This document shows positions 12,501 to 21,605 of a DNA stretch of 64,000 nt, piece after piece. Below the pieces are notes generated by a model, which saw only the letters and a program-made list of their open reading frames with translations, did no database searches and had not been told where the DNA came from. Both the position numbers and the translations under genes were made by a program. Every line of letters begins with the position of its first letter. The stretch's first letter is position 1. This DNA is from Nelumbo lutea (Eukaryota > Streptophyta > Magnoliopsida > Proteales > Nelumbonaceae), in assembly GCA_022828595.1 (NCBI GenBank), contig JAKGHH010000003.1, positions 54,921,759 through 54,985,758 on the forward strand. The letters run 5' to 3'.

Positions 12501-15500
12501 GGAAAGCATAACTATTATAAAGTAATTATGATAAACAATGTTTAAACTATACACGATGCATTAACACTGACATGTGAATTCTAGTGAGAGCTTAACATAT
12601 TTCTAAAACATGAAACACTTCAACATGTATGAGAACGAAAAAAGGCAAGATGGGAAAGATGTGAAGGAAACAGAAAAGTCTCATATTGAAACCCCAGCGG
12701 TGGTTACACCAGATACGGTAATTATTCAAAAGCATTTGAATTTAGAGATGAAGGGACGAGCATTAAAACTTTCACATAAGTATTAAGAAAAGGAGCCACA
12801 TCAGACCCTAGGTGGGGACCACCTGTTGAAAAGGCATTTAGGATGGGAGTAAATCAGAACTGACTGAGAGGAGAAATTACCAGTTGGTTGAACCGGGTCA
12901 GGGGATTGGCTGAGTGGAAAAGTTGGGTGCATGTGACATTTTTAATAATCATGAGTCGAGGGCTAAGGAGTGTACGAGGACCAACAGGAGACAAATAACA
13001 TGTGTCCATTATCATACCCGGTTAGTCCCTCTACGAAGAATGAACCGAAAAAATGTCCGCTACAGTGGCATCCAAGGGCAGAATCTCAGAAGATTTACTC
13101 CAACCAATCTGCAACTGATCAACCTAATCCCAGATATACTAGGACTAGATCGGAGGAAAATGAAGTTGTTGATGGAGGTTGGGTGGCTTGTACTGACTCA
13201 GACGAGGATGACTTTTCTTCAAACTCCATGTCGCTCATTGGCAGTGTGGGGGAAAATGATAAGCCAGAAGGCAAAAGAAGATGGGCTTAGTACTGAGTTG
13301 CTCTTTGCTGAAGAAGACTGTAAGGATACTAAAACCCCTGTTTTGGCCTCAACTAATGACAAAGGAGGTAATGCCAACACCGTGTACAAGAAGGTCAATG
13401 AGGAGGAAAGTCAAATCCTGGGAAAAGGAAGATCATAACCAAGTCAAGCTCATTGGCAGGGTGTCTATAAGGAGATAGATGAGAATCTTTCAAAGACCTA
13501 ACAGAGAGACTCCAGGCGGGGATAGGCAACAACTTTTTGGGGGTGATCACAGAATGTTAACAGAGTCGGGATGGACTTTTCGAGCTTAATCTAAGAGTGT
13601 ACAGAGTAATATCCAACCAAATGAACATGGAAGGGCTACAGAGCCTTCAGTCCCAGCCATCATTTCTACCAAGACCCAGGTACTTTTGTGATTTCGTTTT
13701 CGGATACTAACTTGTGCTCTGTGTCTGAGAATCTTTGTCCAAGTTCCCAGCCTATTGCAAAGCCGCAAGCCTTTGCTAATTTAGCCTGAGCCACTACTTT
13801 GAGGGAAGAGGAAAAGGATAGAAGGGAAAAGATTGTGGTGATAGAAGAGGAGGAGGAAGGAAAAAAGAATTTGGGAATTGATAGAAGCCTAATTTGAGAA
13901 ATTGAAGAGGAAAGAATTAGAAGGAAGTACAGAAAATAGCAAATACAAAACATCCCAAAATGAGTTATCCCTGTTAACCCTTTGTTTAGCAAGAGCATCA
14001 GATCGCCGAGTCCAGATCCATCAACCAAGCCACAACTGCCTTCGAGTCCCCTTGTATTATCAGATTTTCCACACCAAGTTGAACTGCTAATTGAATCCCT
14101 TGTATAGCTGCTAATAATTCAAATCTAGTAGAACCTCCATTTTCCCCTGGACCAGAGAAAAAAGCTAGGATATTACTGTCCTTCCCTCATCACCCCTTCA
14201 ATTCCCGACGGTCCAGGGTTACCTCGACTACTACCATCAAAATTGAGTTTTACAACCCCATCAGGAAGATGAACCCATTCTGCAATAACACTCTGCTTTC
14301 AAGATGAACTGCTAGCCACTACCAACCAACACCACTGCAAGTCATCAAAAGTAAGGACTGGAACAAGACGGTAGTCTTCAACCAATGTAAATACCCTTGT
14401 CAAGATGTATTCCTTGACTTCTAGCAAACACATTCCCTTATAATAATTCATTGAGTGATAAGAGGGTATGGAGGTGGAGCAAGGATGGTGTTTTCATAAT
14501 CAATCCTTTTTTATAATAAGTTGGTTGAACCTAGGGAGGTCAGTTCACTTAGGCTAGGATTTGGTGTCTTGGAGCTCCTGCTAAAATTGTCTTGCTATCA
14601 TGGACTGCCGCACTAAACTAGTTACTAGTATTCAACCACTGTGGGTCATACTTTTTTTTTGTAATGAGAGTTTGGAATCTGTGGATCATACTTTTCTCCA
14701 TTGCATTTATGTTCAAAGACCCCGGGGAATATGGAAGATTTTCTAAGGAGCTGGTATTTACAGGGATGATTAAGAGAAGAAAGTGATTTGGAGGTCCTTC
14801 CTCTGGATTTAGTTTGGGCTTTTTGGGGTACAATTTACTCCTGAGTAGCAGTACATAGATGTTTTGGTGGGCAGCCCTTATAGTTCTTTTTTTTCATTTC
14901 TGATACATTTTTTTGTAATTACCAGAGAGCATTCTGATGTATAGTCTTGGGATTGAGGTGCACATGTTCTTCCTGCCGCAGAATTTTTGGCTTGTATTTT
15001 TGTTTATCTTTAATACAATAATTTACCATTATCTAGAAAAAAGATGAACCCAACAGACTCACATCTCCAGATAAATATTGAAATCTTTAGTAATTGAAAC
15101 TTGACAGTTGACATTAACCATGACCCTCTTTGCACATACAATAAATAACAGAACATTGAGAAAATAATGGCAACCAACTTTTTGAGGTATTGCAATTCCT
15201 CTCACTCTATTAATATTAATCAGTTTCATCTTCATGTGCAAAATCCTCAAAATCTAACTTGTCTCTCTGTAACAATTGATGGAATCATACAGAACCCTCA
15301 TTTCATGCACATACCTAGGAAGTGCTCAGCGCAGATTCATATATTTATATTCATTTGGACTTTGTAAGGCCCTCTCCTCTCAAAAGGATAGTTAAATTCG
15401 AAGGAACAACTAGAACCAATCAAAAGAGGAGATAGTAACATAACAAGTAATGACTGCAGAGAAATGTAATGTAGCACGTTGATATTAGTCAAAAGAATAA

Positions 15501-16053
15501 ACATTTGAAATTTGTGTGATGGGTTACAAGGTCTGTGCATCAAAAGATAAAATGCAAAAGAATGTAAAAGTAATAATATAAATGCGCGTGCAATCCAAAA
15601 TCAAGTTGAAAGTACCTGAAAAACAAGGAAGTTTCGCGCCTTGACAAGAATACCAAGCGACTTCAGCTTATTGTTATACTCATCCCACGTCACAATCTTT
15701 CCATCAAGTCTGTACTCGCTGCCTCCAGAACTCGTGATCGTTCGCGTGAACTGAATCTCCGAGCCATTACTCAGTTGGTAAACAAGCCGAACAAAAGCCC
15801 TTCTTCCCTTCTGTTCCTTCTCCTTGTCATCATAAGCATAAATCAAATCCTTCAGCTGCGCGCCTCGCAATTGAACCGAACGCACACCAAGAACGAAGCT
15901 TATGGCGTCCATGAGATTAGACTTTCCAGCGCCATTCGGACCGATAATTGCAGTGAAGTCATAGAACGGGCCGATGATTTGCTGACCTTTATACGATTTG
16001 AAATTCTCGAGCTCTAGACGGAGAATCTTCCCGGGAGACAGCAAAGACGGCAT
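258..16053 (-). CDS. SMC1: Cohesin subunit SMC1, N-terminal half (six exons, 3' part outside window)
   Basis: SMC1 is an ATPase of the cohesin ring; it pairs with SMC3 at the hinge and holds sister chromatids together in the nucleus. Coding exons, in order: 16053-15616, 12370-12134, 11327-11094, 8244-8006, 1318-1052, 528-258. All junctions are GT/AG and the reading frame stays open across them, giving about 562 residues; the family is about 1,200 long. Visible: Walker A GPNGAGKS (residues 38-45), the Q-loop glutamine in FLVFQGDVE at the exon 1/2 junction, a long charged coiled coil (about 170-500), then the hinge start with [12 protein letters not shown] and [10 protein letters not shown]. 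The start codon is chosen because [10 protein letters not shown] is the usual plant SMC1 beginning. Introns are inflated by transposons, the largest 6.7 kb. No stop or frameshift is seen in the exons, so the gene looks functional. The C-terminal coil, signature motif and Walker B lie beyond position 1. Confidence 0.95.
755..875 (+). mobile_element. RTE-type LINE 3' tail (5'-truncated)
   Basis: The stretch with GGTTCATGTAGCCGACCCC followed by ATATAGTTGGG and a short GATGATGATG run is the typical 3' end of plant RTE LINEs, just after the ORF2 C-terminus. It lies in SMC1 intron 5. Similar tails occur near 24.65, 52.3 and 54.15 kb. Confidence 0.6.
1052..1318 (-). CDS. SMC1: SMC1 exon 5 (coiled coil)
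   Basis: 267 nt. After the shared codon it reads [16 protein letters not shown], a conserved SMC1 stretch, then coiled coil to HRES plus two bases of an Arg codon. Acceptor GCAG and donor GTTGGT. Confidence 0.93.
1319..1682. other. SMC1 intron 4, AT-rich stretch with no feature
   Basis: AT-rich intronic sequence between exon 5 and the LINE tail. No coding or repeat structure recognised. Confidence 0.6.
1831..2370 (-). pseudogene. RNase H domain of the LINE at 1.7-5.4 kb
   Basis: Open frame of 179 codons. RNase H fold with [20 protein letters not shown] (first catalytic Asp), [13 protein letters not shown] (catalytic Glu), [12 protein letters not shown] (catalytic Asp) and a C-terminal [13 protein letters not shown] (Asp). 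This type is carried at the C-terminus of ORF2 in one plant L1 lineage and degrades the RNA strand of the RNA-DNA hybrid. The frame is intact but cut off from the remaining ORF2, so it is a transposon remnant rather than a host gene. Confidence 0.85.
3083..4113 (+). mobile_element. Solo-LTR-like insertion inside the LINE
   Basis: About 1.03 kb interrupts the LINE. The interrupted reading frame rejoins cleanly (...FPSL on one side, ALSNLK on the other) if the block is removed, so it is a later insertion. It contains a TATA-like CTATATAAAGGGGGAGGG near 3681 followed by AATAAA-like signals, as in LTRs, starts near TGATGAG and ends near CCACTACTACTACA. The phrase TCCCAGTGGGATTCGACC resembles LTR ends of large gypsy elements. 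Terminal repeats of the flank are at most a short TAC, so exact ends are uncertain. No coding capacity. Confidence 0.5.
5446..6283. other. SMC1 intron 4, unassigned repeat-like sequence
   Basis: Contains TGGTATCAGAGAT near 5499, which resembles a tRNA-Met primer site, so a degraded retroelement is possible. Only short open frames with no recognised protein. Confidence 0.3.
6305..6345. repeat. Perfect 16-bp palindrome in transposon end
   Basis: AAAATCGAACCGGGGT and its exact reverse complement are separated by nine bases. It lies just inside the left terminus of the TIR element, a usual place for subterminal hairpins in MITE-like elements. Confidence 0.85.
6624..7366 (-). pseudogene. Captured CIPK-type protein kinase fragment (catalytically dead)
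   Basis: CIPKs are Ser/Thr kinases activated by CBL calcium sensors. On the minus strand the fragment runs from just after the P-loop: [79 protein letters not shown], then after a frame break [20 protein letters not shown] and [12 protein letters not shown]. That is kinase subdomains II-IX. It lacks the glycine loop, the C-lobe end, the NAF (CBL-binding) motif and the regulatory domain. The ATP-anchoring Lys of the VAIKV motif is Asn (SINVI) and HRDLKPEN reads HCDQKPEN, so it cannot be an active kinase. It lacks introns and lies within a TIR element, so it was probably captured from a CIPK gene. The symbol of the parent is not determinable. Confidence 0.85.
7471..8005. other. SMC1 intron 4, 3' part, nothing recognised
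   Basis: AT-rich intronic sequence between the TIR element and exon 4. No feature supported. Confidence 0.6.
8006..8244 (-). CDS. SMC1: SMC1 exon 4 (coiled coil)
   Basis: 239 nt, 79 codons plus two bases, beginning [11 protein letters not shown] after a CAG acceptor and ending before GTAAG. The last codon is completed in exon 5. Confidence 0.93.
8570..9110 (+). mobile_element. L1 LINE reverse-transcriptase fragment
   Basis: Degraded plus-strand RT in SMC1 intron 3: [20 protein letters not shown] matches the conserved LLNG...[15 protein letters not shown] block, followed by CTMEALAK, then [14 protein letters not shown] and an LPLG-like stretch. It has stops and frameshifts and no poly(A) tail. 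It is antisense to SMC1. Confidence 0.6.
9223..9681. mobile_element. hAT-type MITE with perfect 8-bp target duplication
   Basis: Ends CAGTGTTTTAAAAG and, at the other side, CTTTTAAATCACTG (inverted repeat with one mismatch). It is flanked on both sides by the identical 8-mer AAATAGCC (9215-9222 and 9682-9689), the length used by hAT transposases. The interior has the GGCGC-rich ends and AT-rich core common in plant genomes and no coding sequence. Inserted in SMC1 intron 3. Confidence 0.85.
9730..10655 (+). mobile_element. Truncated Ty1/copia remnant (LTR-like part and gag start)
   Basis: A CT-rich leader (9870-9950) and TGGTATCA near 10000 (primer-site-like) precede an ATG at about 10489 whose product starts [16 protein letters not shown] and continues [12 protein letters not shown]. 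This resembles the beginning of copia gag (a low-complexity start, then the usual KL.G.NY-type motif). The frame then collapses. It is a short fragment in SMC1 intron 3, antisense to the gene. Boundaries are approximate. Confidence 0.4.
11094..11327 (-). CDS. SMC1: SMC1 exon 3 (coiled coil)
   Basis: 78 codons in phase 0, [12 protein letters not shown] to [15 protein letters not shown] is a recognisable plant SMC1 segment. The rest is heptad-rich charged coil. Acceptor CAG and donor GTCAGT are both present. Confidence 0.94.
11328..12133. other. SMC1 intron 2, no feature
   Basis: 806-bp AT-rich intron with consistent splice sites. No repeat or coding signal recognised. Confidence 0.7.
12134..12370 (-). 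CDS. SMC1: SMC1 exon 2
   Basis: 79 codons in phase 0, from [14 protein letters not shown] to KHKRLQDQL. It is preceded by an AG acceptor (CT at 12371-12372 on the plus strand) and followed by GTATTC. It completes the N-terminal head and enters the coiled coil. Confidence 0.95.
12880..13965 (+). pseudogene. L1 LINE ORF1 fragment
   Basis: Plus-strand remnant in SMC1 intron 1. The open stretch 12970-13290 ends with an acidic, Ser-rich tail ([20 protein letters not shown], then [16 protein letters not shown]). It parallels the better preserved ORF1 at 35.66-36.27 kb ([11 protein letters not shown], then [15 protein letters not shown]). The frame changes several times and degraded, low-complexity sequence continues to about 13960. 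ORF1 proteins bind LINE RNA. No intact product. Confidence 0.5.
13990..14335 (-). mobile_element. L1 LINE RNase H fragment
   Basis: On the minus strand: [20 protein letters not shown], then after a stop [20 protein letters not shown] and [20 protein letters not shown]. This is the RNase H domain of an L1 ORF2, orientated opposite to the adjacent ORF1 fragment, so at least two insertions are involved. Stops at the loop and after the last motif inactivate it. Confidence 0.75.
14440..15045 (+). mobile_element. L1 LINE 3' fragment (zinc-binding region and tail)
   Basis: The plus strand contains [20 protein letters not shown], a degraded match to the W..S.DG.FSVKSFY block before the LINE zinc-binding domain. 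It continues to an AATACAATAA-type tail with a short A-run at about 15039-15044. Multiple frame breaks. Located in SMC1 intron 1. Confidence 0.5.
15046..15615. other. SMC1 intron 1, 5' part, nothing recognised
   Basis: Intronic AT-rich sequence next to exon 1. No supported feature. Confidence 0.6.
15616..16053 (-). CDS. SMC1: SMC1 exon 1 (ATPase head, Walker A)
   Basis: 146 codons from ATG at 16053. Carries the N-terminal ATPase lobe with [19 protein letters not shown]. It ends in phase 0 at ...FLVFQ with donor GTACTT, so the Q-loop is split by intron 1. Confidence 0.95.
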
Positions 16054-16251
16054 AATTTAGTGGACGGAGTTCGTAATTAGGGTTTCGGATGGACTTCAAT
16101 CGATAATATCGTGGAGTATTCAGAGATAGGGCTTTGAGGTCCAAATGCTAGGGTTCCATGGAGATCTCGTGTCTGTACGACTTTAGGAGAGAATGAACTG
16201 GAGGTGGAATCTGGGAGAAGTGATAGACGAAGCGAATTGAAGATTGTTAGT

Positions 16252-16259
16252 GGCGGGAA
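16252..16259 (-). promoter_or_regulatory. E2F-type site upstream of SMC1
   Basis: On the minus strand this reads TTCCCGCC, a match to the plant E2F consensus, about 200 bp upstream of the SMC1 start codon. E2F sites are established in S-phase genes, and cohesin genes fit that class. Occupancy is inferred, not shown. Confidence 0.5.
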
Positions 16260-16417
16260 CGAGGAGAGAGTGAAGATAGCGAGCGGAAAAAGTGAAATAA
16301 CGGAAGCTGTATACTAAGGAAAAAAAAGAGGCTGGCACCCAACCAAACACGACGGAACGGGCCTCAGTCTCTGCGTCGGAACCCGGACCGGGCGGGTTGC
16401 CGAACCGTCAAATGAAA

Positions 16418-16429
16418 GTCAACTTTGAC
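16418..16429. promoter_or_regulatory. Inverted pair of W-box cores
   Basis: GTCAACTTTGAC carries two TTGAC cores facing each other with a two-base spacer, about 370 bp upstream of the SMC1 start codon. TTGAC is the WRKY core. A pair can occur by chance; functional status is unknown. Confidence 0.25.
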
Positions 16430-16749
16430 CGTATTAAGGCCCTGTTGCTGTTGGCCTGTTGGGGTGTCCTTCAATTACAATTATCCAAAAAAGATGAATT
16501 ACTTTCAAGGCCTTACTCGTTTTTCAAAATTTCGTTGGATAAGTGCACGTAAAATGTTTTATGCGAAAACGGTAATTTGACTTACCCATGTTATTTTTAC
16601 TAGCGGAGGGTCCCTCCGTTGCCATGTAAATTATTATTATATATATATAATGAAGGGTTGAGAAATTCATCACATGGATGTCCAAAGATTGCGGAATAAG
16701 GGTCAAATTTCAAAAATTTTTCTCTCCCTTCAACTAGGAATCACATTCC

Positions 16750-17760
16750 TTATTTAAAAAATCACATTTTCAATGATAAATCTTGAACCTTAAACTGAAC
16801 CAGATTTGAACCAAAAGGAATGGGAGAGAATGATACCTGATACGGAAAAGCAATATCTCCCAACGAAGGTGTTCACGCCCAAAGAACGATCCAAAGACTG
16901 CTCCCACTGAAGATGGCGCAGTGCAGGATGGAGCAGAATCAGCAGTGTTCTTCCCCAAGAACTCTGTCCTTTGCAAGAAACAGCAGGATGGAACGTGAGC
17001 ACAGCTTCCTTTTCAATCCTTTCTCAAAGAATTGATGTCAAGATCCAATCTTGACTTTTCCCACAGTTGGAGATCGAACTGGCAAACAGGGCGGCAAGAG
17101 CAAAGAGGCGGCAAGAGAGTATTCGCAGGGTGCAGAATTCTCTCTTCTTGATTTCAGCACTAAAGAGGATCTGATGTGTTTCTTGGTCTCTCTCAAGGCT
17201 GTCGCCCCTCCTTCCTTTTGTTAACTTGAAAAGATCAACCTTCTCTTTTAATGATAAGGATAAACTCTTATCTTATCTGCAAATTAGATTAGCTTTATTC
17301 TAATCTTATTAGGAGGTTTCTAGATCTGAATCACATTCAAATCTGGACTCTCTGAGTGGATAGGATTAAGACCCTAACCTAACTGCTAATTCATCTCAGA
17401 ATTCGCCCCTTTAATTAACTAAATTAATAGCCCATTTCGAAATGGGCTTTAGGCCCATTAAGCTTATGTGCTCACTTAACCTTCCTAACTGCTGCCCAGT
17501 TGGGCTTCCTTGTATGGCGTGGGACCCAAGCATTGATCTACACATCAGCCACATGGGTGCGGCCCAGCCTTTGTTACAAGGCCTGGTCGAATACACTGTT
17601 AAAGACAATGCACCCCCTGAAACCCATCAAATGGGCTCTATGGGCCCAACACTTACCCTAAATGGTCCCTGGGCCAAGCCACCTTGTAACACCCAGGGAC
17701 TGTAGGCAGATGCAAGATTAGCCCATCAAGTATTATCCTCAATGGTCTTACACTTAACCT
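16750..17760 (+). repeat. Unclassified dispersed repeat, copy 1
   Basis: Shares extended similarity, in reverse orientation, with 27230-27740. Common landmarks are AACCAGATTTGAA near 16800, TTGTATGGCGTGGGACCC at 17510, GCCTTTGTTACAAGGCC at 17566, and repeated GGCCCAAC and GGGCTC words. No open frame. It may be an LTR or other non-coding TE part; family unknown. Confidence 0.55.
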
Positions 17761-18550
17761 CTCAACCCATAATGATCATACACTGCCCGACAAGAGAGGA
17801 CATCTCCCTCGGCTGCAAGGAATAGTGTTGCACTCTCCACTTATATGGATCCCGGGAATTAAAACATTTTGCAAACATTTTAGAAACCATAATATATATA
17901 CTTTTATATATCATATAAAATATATTTTGCAAAACAAATTTCAACGGTTGAAATCGACTGCCGGCAGTCTTGGTTTCCAACAGTGAGAGTGCATCCCCGA
18001 TCATTACCTTCGTCCGACAAAGGGGCTGATCCTGTCACTATGATCACCCACTCAGATGAATTCTCGGATTGTCCCAACATACCCAGGTTTTGACCCCCGC
18101 TAAGGATCTCACTGATTGGTACATCAAAGACAGCCCGATTCGACACCTAGTGCAGTATCATAATCGAGTCTAGGGGTCGGGTGTAACTTTCCAGTTTTGC
18201 CCATCAATCTCCAAGGTCCAGGGCATTACTGGAAATCTGGTCCAGTTCAAAGATTCAATTAATCCCACACTGTATGTGCCTAGGGTCTCACCCCGGTAGC
18301 TAAGACAAGCCACCCCAACCGACTTGGTGGCACCACAGTGTCAGCCTTGTCAAGATAAGTCTCCCCAGACCGACCCACTGGCTGTGAACATTCAAAACTA
18401 ACACAAGTCTCAATAAGTGTCCAGTTTAAGGGTAATACACAGAAACATACCAAGGGAACATGAATCAAATATGTACTTTTATTCATTTACAATAAACTTA
18501 TAAAGTACATCAATTTTGATTGAAGCTAAGGGCATACAAAACTGTCTAAC
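17760..18550 (-). mobile_element. Possible LTR-retrotransposon fragment
   Basis: Relatively GC-rich non-coding block in AT-rich surroundings. On the minus strand it ends with GTAAATGAATAAA, a poly(A)-like signal, as an LTR or 3' end would. No terminal repeat pair or protein found, so the class is a guess. Confidence 0.3.
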
Positions 18551-19019
18551 ATATACAGGTAAAATTTTTAATTAAAATTTTATTGGAAAAAATATATATT
18601 TAATATAAATAAAAATTTATAGATAATACTATATTTAATTTAATAAAATAAAACAATAAATAAATAATCATGGTTATCGCCCATTGGGCAATAGAGTGAA
18701 AGAGGGAGATATGACTTTTGAGTTTTGCCACTGTATTTTTGTTTTCTATAATGAAATAATTGTAAATAATTAAATAATAATTAATTTAATTTAATAAATA
18801 AATAAGATAAGATAAATAGACAATCAATGAAAGAGTAAATATATACATGATTCTATGTTTTACTTTGCTAACAATAATAATTTGTTAAATTATTAAATTA
18901 TTAACTAATTAAATAATTTAGTTAAGTAAGTAAATAAATAAATAAAACTTTTATGTATTATCAACACAAAATTGGTAAAGGCTATCTAAAATTATTTAAT
19001 TGATAAATTTAGCATTATT

Positions 19020-19305
19020 AATGGATCGAGTTAAACTACTGGGCCCGGTTTGTGGCTCGGCTTGGCCTAAGGCTTGGCCCGTGGCATATCATTAGCTCGT
19101 ATAGGCTCATGCTAAAATAAAATTTTAAGATCTTTAATTTTTTGTCTATATTTTAAATTTATGTTTAATTTTTCATTATTTTTTTCAAAATTTTTAAAAA
19201 CAAAACATGGTTTAGCCCGGTTCGTAGCCCAACCTAGCCTAAGACTTCGCTCGTGGGTCGTGGGCCAACTCAGACCGTGTTGTGCCACAATTTTGGAGAT
19301 ATAAA
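19020..19305. mobile_element. Degraded MITE related to the element at 26.6-27.1 kb
   Basis: Shares the interior TAAGATCT...TTTTTTGTCTATATTTTAA block, the AACATGG-TT-AGCC motif and the GGCCCG/TTGTGCCA-rich flanks with the better preserved copy at 26633-27125. Terminal repeats are not clear here. Confidence 0.5.
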
Positions 19306-21254
19306 ATCATGTATAGAAATCTAATTATTAATTATGCAATGTAAACTTGCTTCATTCCAAGCACATTGTTAAACAAATTATAAGTGAAAGAATATAGATT
19401 AAACTTGAGATGAGGCTCTCTACCAACAAAAACAAATTTAAGACGAGGCTTAGGATTCGTGAAGGGAGGCAAAAATCCTTAGGCATGTATGTACATTGAA
19501 TCAAATCATATCAGATTGGATAAGGGTGGATCCATTGAATGCAAATCATCCTTAACTAGATTGAATTCAACTGGAAATAGGACAAATTGATACTTTTTGT
19601 CGTTCCAAGGAGCCCTTGTAGTATCATAATTTGGCCTTTTCTTTCTCTATCCATTAGAGATAACTTGTTCCAATTCCTGCTTATTTCTTTTTTATTTTTG
19701 GGGATTGGTTTAGGCACATCTAATTATTGATAAACCAGGCAAAACACTTGTAGAAAGACTATAAAATTTTTCCATGTAAAATATCAATACATAAAGATGT
19801 TTTTGGTCTTTAAAGATGTGCTTTTGAAGAGAATTTTTGTTTTGAATACTGCTCAGGGTTATGCCCCTTTAATTACAAAACGGAACACTTTTCTAAACCA
19901 CTCTCCCTATTTTTAATTTGTTAAATTGTATTTCTAATTTTGACAAGTCTATTTCATCCCCTATAGTTCAATGGTTCTTGTACTAAATCCTAGAGAAGGG
20001 AAGCTGACTATACATGCTGACCTAACCTTTGAAGAATACATAAATTACAACTACCATTCAGTTGTTATTTTATGTCAGTTGATATGGAATGGAGTTAAAT
20101 TCTCAAATTGATCCAATTTATTCTAAGGTGATATTTGTGCAATTGGTCTAGATGTTCATAAAAAACTTGGATTGTGGATTCTTCTATATTCCTAGAAAAG
20201 GACTTTAGGTTGCTAGTGCAGGGAAAAGCTACCTCACTACTGGAACTTCTTAGAGAAAATAGATGTAAGCAACAAAAGTTTTGGAACTAAAGTATAAAAG
20301 GAACAAATATATTGATTGTGATAGATGTTAGATTGATATATAAACATCAAAATCATACCTATTGTGTATAAAAAGGGTTGCAATACGCTATTCATTTCTT
20401 ATAAATTTTAACTAGGCTTGTGCTTACAATCATGATAATACAGGTTTGAATCTAAGTATGGCCACTTAGTACTAAAAAATTCCAAAGGTTTAGATTTGTA
20501 TCGGTTCTATCCTCCCAAAACCCCATATAGCAGGGGCCATCTAAATTATTTTTCCTTCCCATTGATTTGTAGTACCTCCTCTCAATTTACTCCAATGAAG
20601 TTCCACCTCACTATTTTACATATGATTTTCACTATCAGTTATTGTGTAATCTCATGAAGAACATGTTGGTTTGAAGTATCATATTTCTAACATAAACTAT
20701 AATGTATCAAGTGGAGTTTGTTATCATATACCAGACAAATCAGCTCTTATGTACATTACTATTGGAAATGGTGGAAATCGTAAGGTCTTGCTGAAAGGTG
20801 AGGTCAATGTGCCTAATTCAATGGCTTTCATCAATAAAGTGGTTTAAGACATCACATTATGTTCTCTATAATGAAATATCATCTTTTTTATGTAACACTC
20901 ATGTTTTGCTAAGTTAAAGTTGGTGTGATACTAATGATCCACACTGATTTGATTTACTGAGAATAACCCACCTAAAATTTTATTTTCTTGTGGGGCTATT
21001 CTAGAAAAATAACAATACAGCTAAAAAAGAATGATACAAAAAATCTATATGATAGAATCTAGAATATCTGACATTTTTTCATTGAAGCATCAAAAGTCTT
21101 TTTATTATTTAGTGATATTTTAATTTTGTCTTCCTGTAATTAAAAATGATATACTTCTTACAATGTATATAGTTTCCTGCAACAAATTGTCAATCACTCC
21201 TAAAATCCAAAGATCTTCTCTTTAGCATTTATAAACTACCCAACAAGCATTACA
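19306..21254. other. Intergenic AT-rich DNA, nothing recognised
   Basis: About 1.9 kb with no sustained open frame, no terminal repeats noticed and no match to a family I know. Confidence 0.6.
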
Positions 21255-21605
21255 AAAGAGTGCACATTTACCAACGGACCTAATCCATCGGAAAAACACA
21301 ATAAATCCATTGGTATATCTCTAAATGGGCTATACAGATGGGAAAGAAAATTATACCAACACCTCATCCATCCGTAGGTATAGGCACCGTAACAATATGG
21401 TTTTACTAATGGATTTGGTCTTCATCGGTGTAAACCCATGTGTAATACCAATGGCCCGAATATTAATAACAACGACAAATAACCGTCGGTAAAGAAACAA
21501 AAACAGCTTATTCAAAGATCTTTACTAACAAAATAATCCATCGGTAAAAGTATTGGTATTTTTTAAATTATTGACAAAGCTTCAGTCGGTACAGCCACTA
21601 GTTAG
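21255..21605. mobile_element. CACTA (En/Spm)-like subterminal repeat region
   Basis: Multiple short degenerate copies of a CCGTCGGTAAA-like motif in both orientations (for example CCATCGGTAAAAG, ACCGTCGGTAAAG, CCATCGGAAAA, CATCGGTGTAA). Arrays of CCGACGG/CCGTCGG words are typical of CACTA transposon ends. Neither the CACTA terminus nor a transposase is seen, so this is a remnant. Confidence 0.4.
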
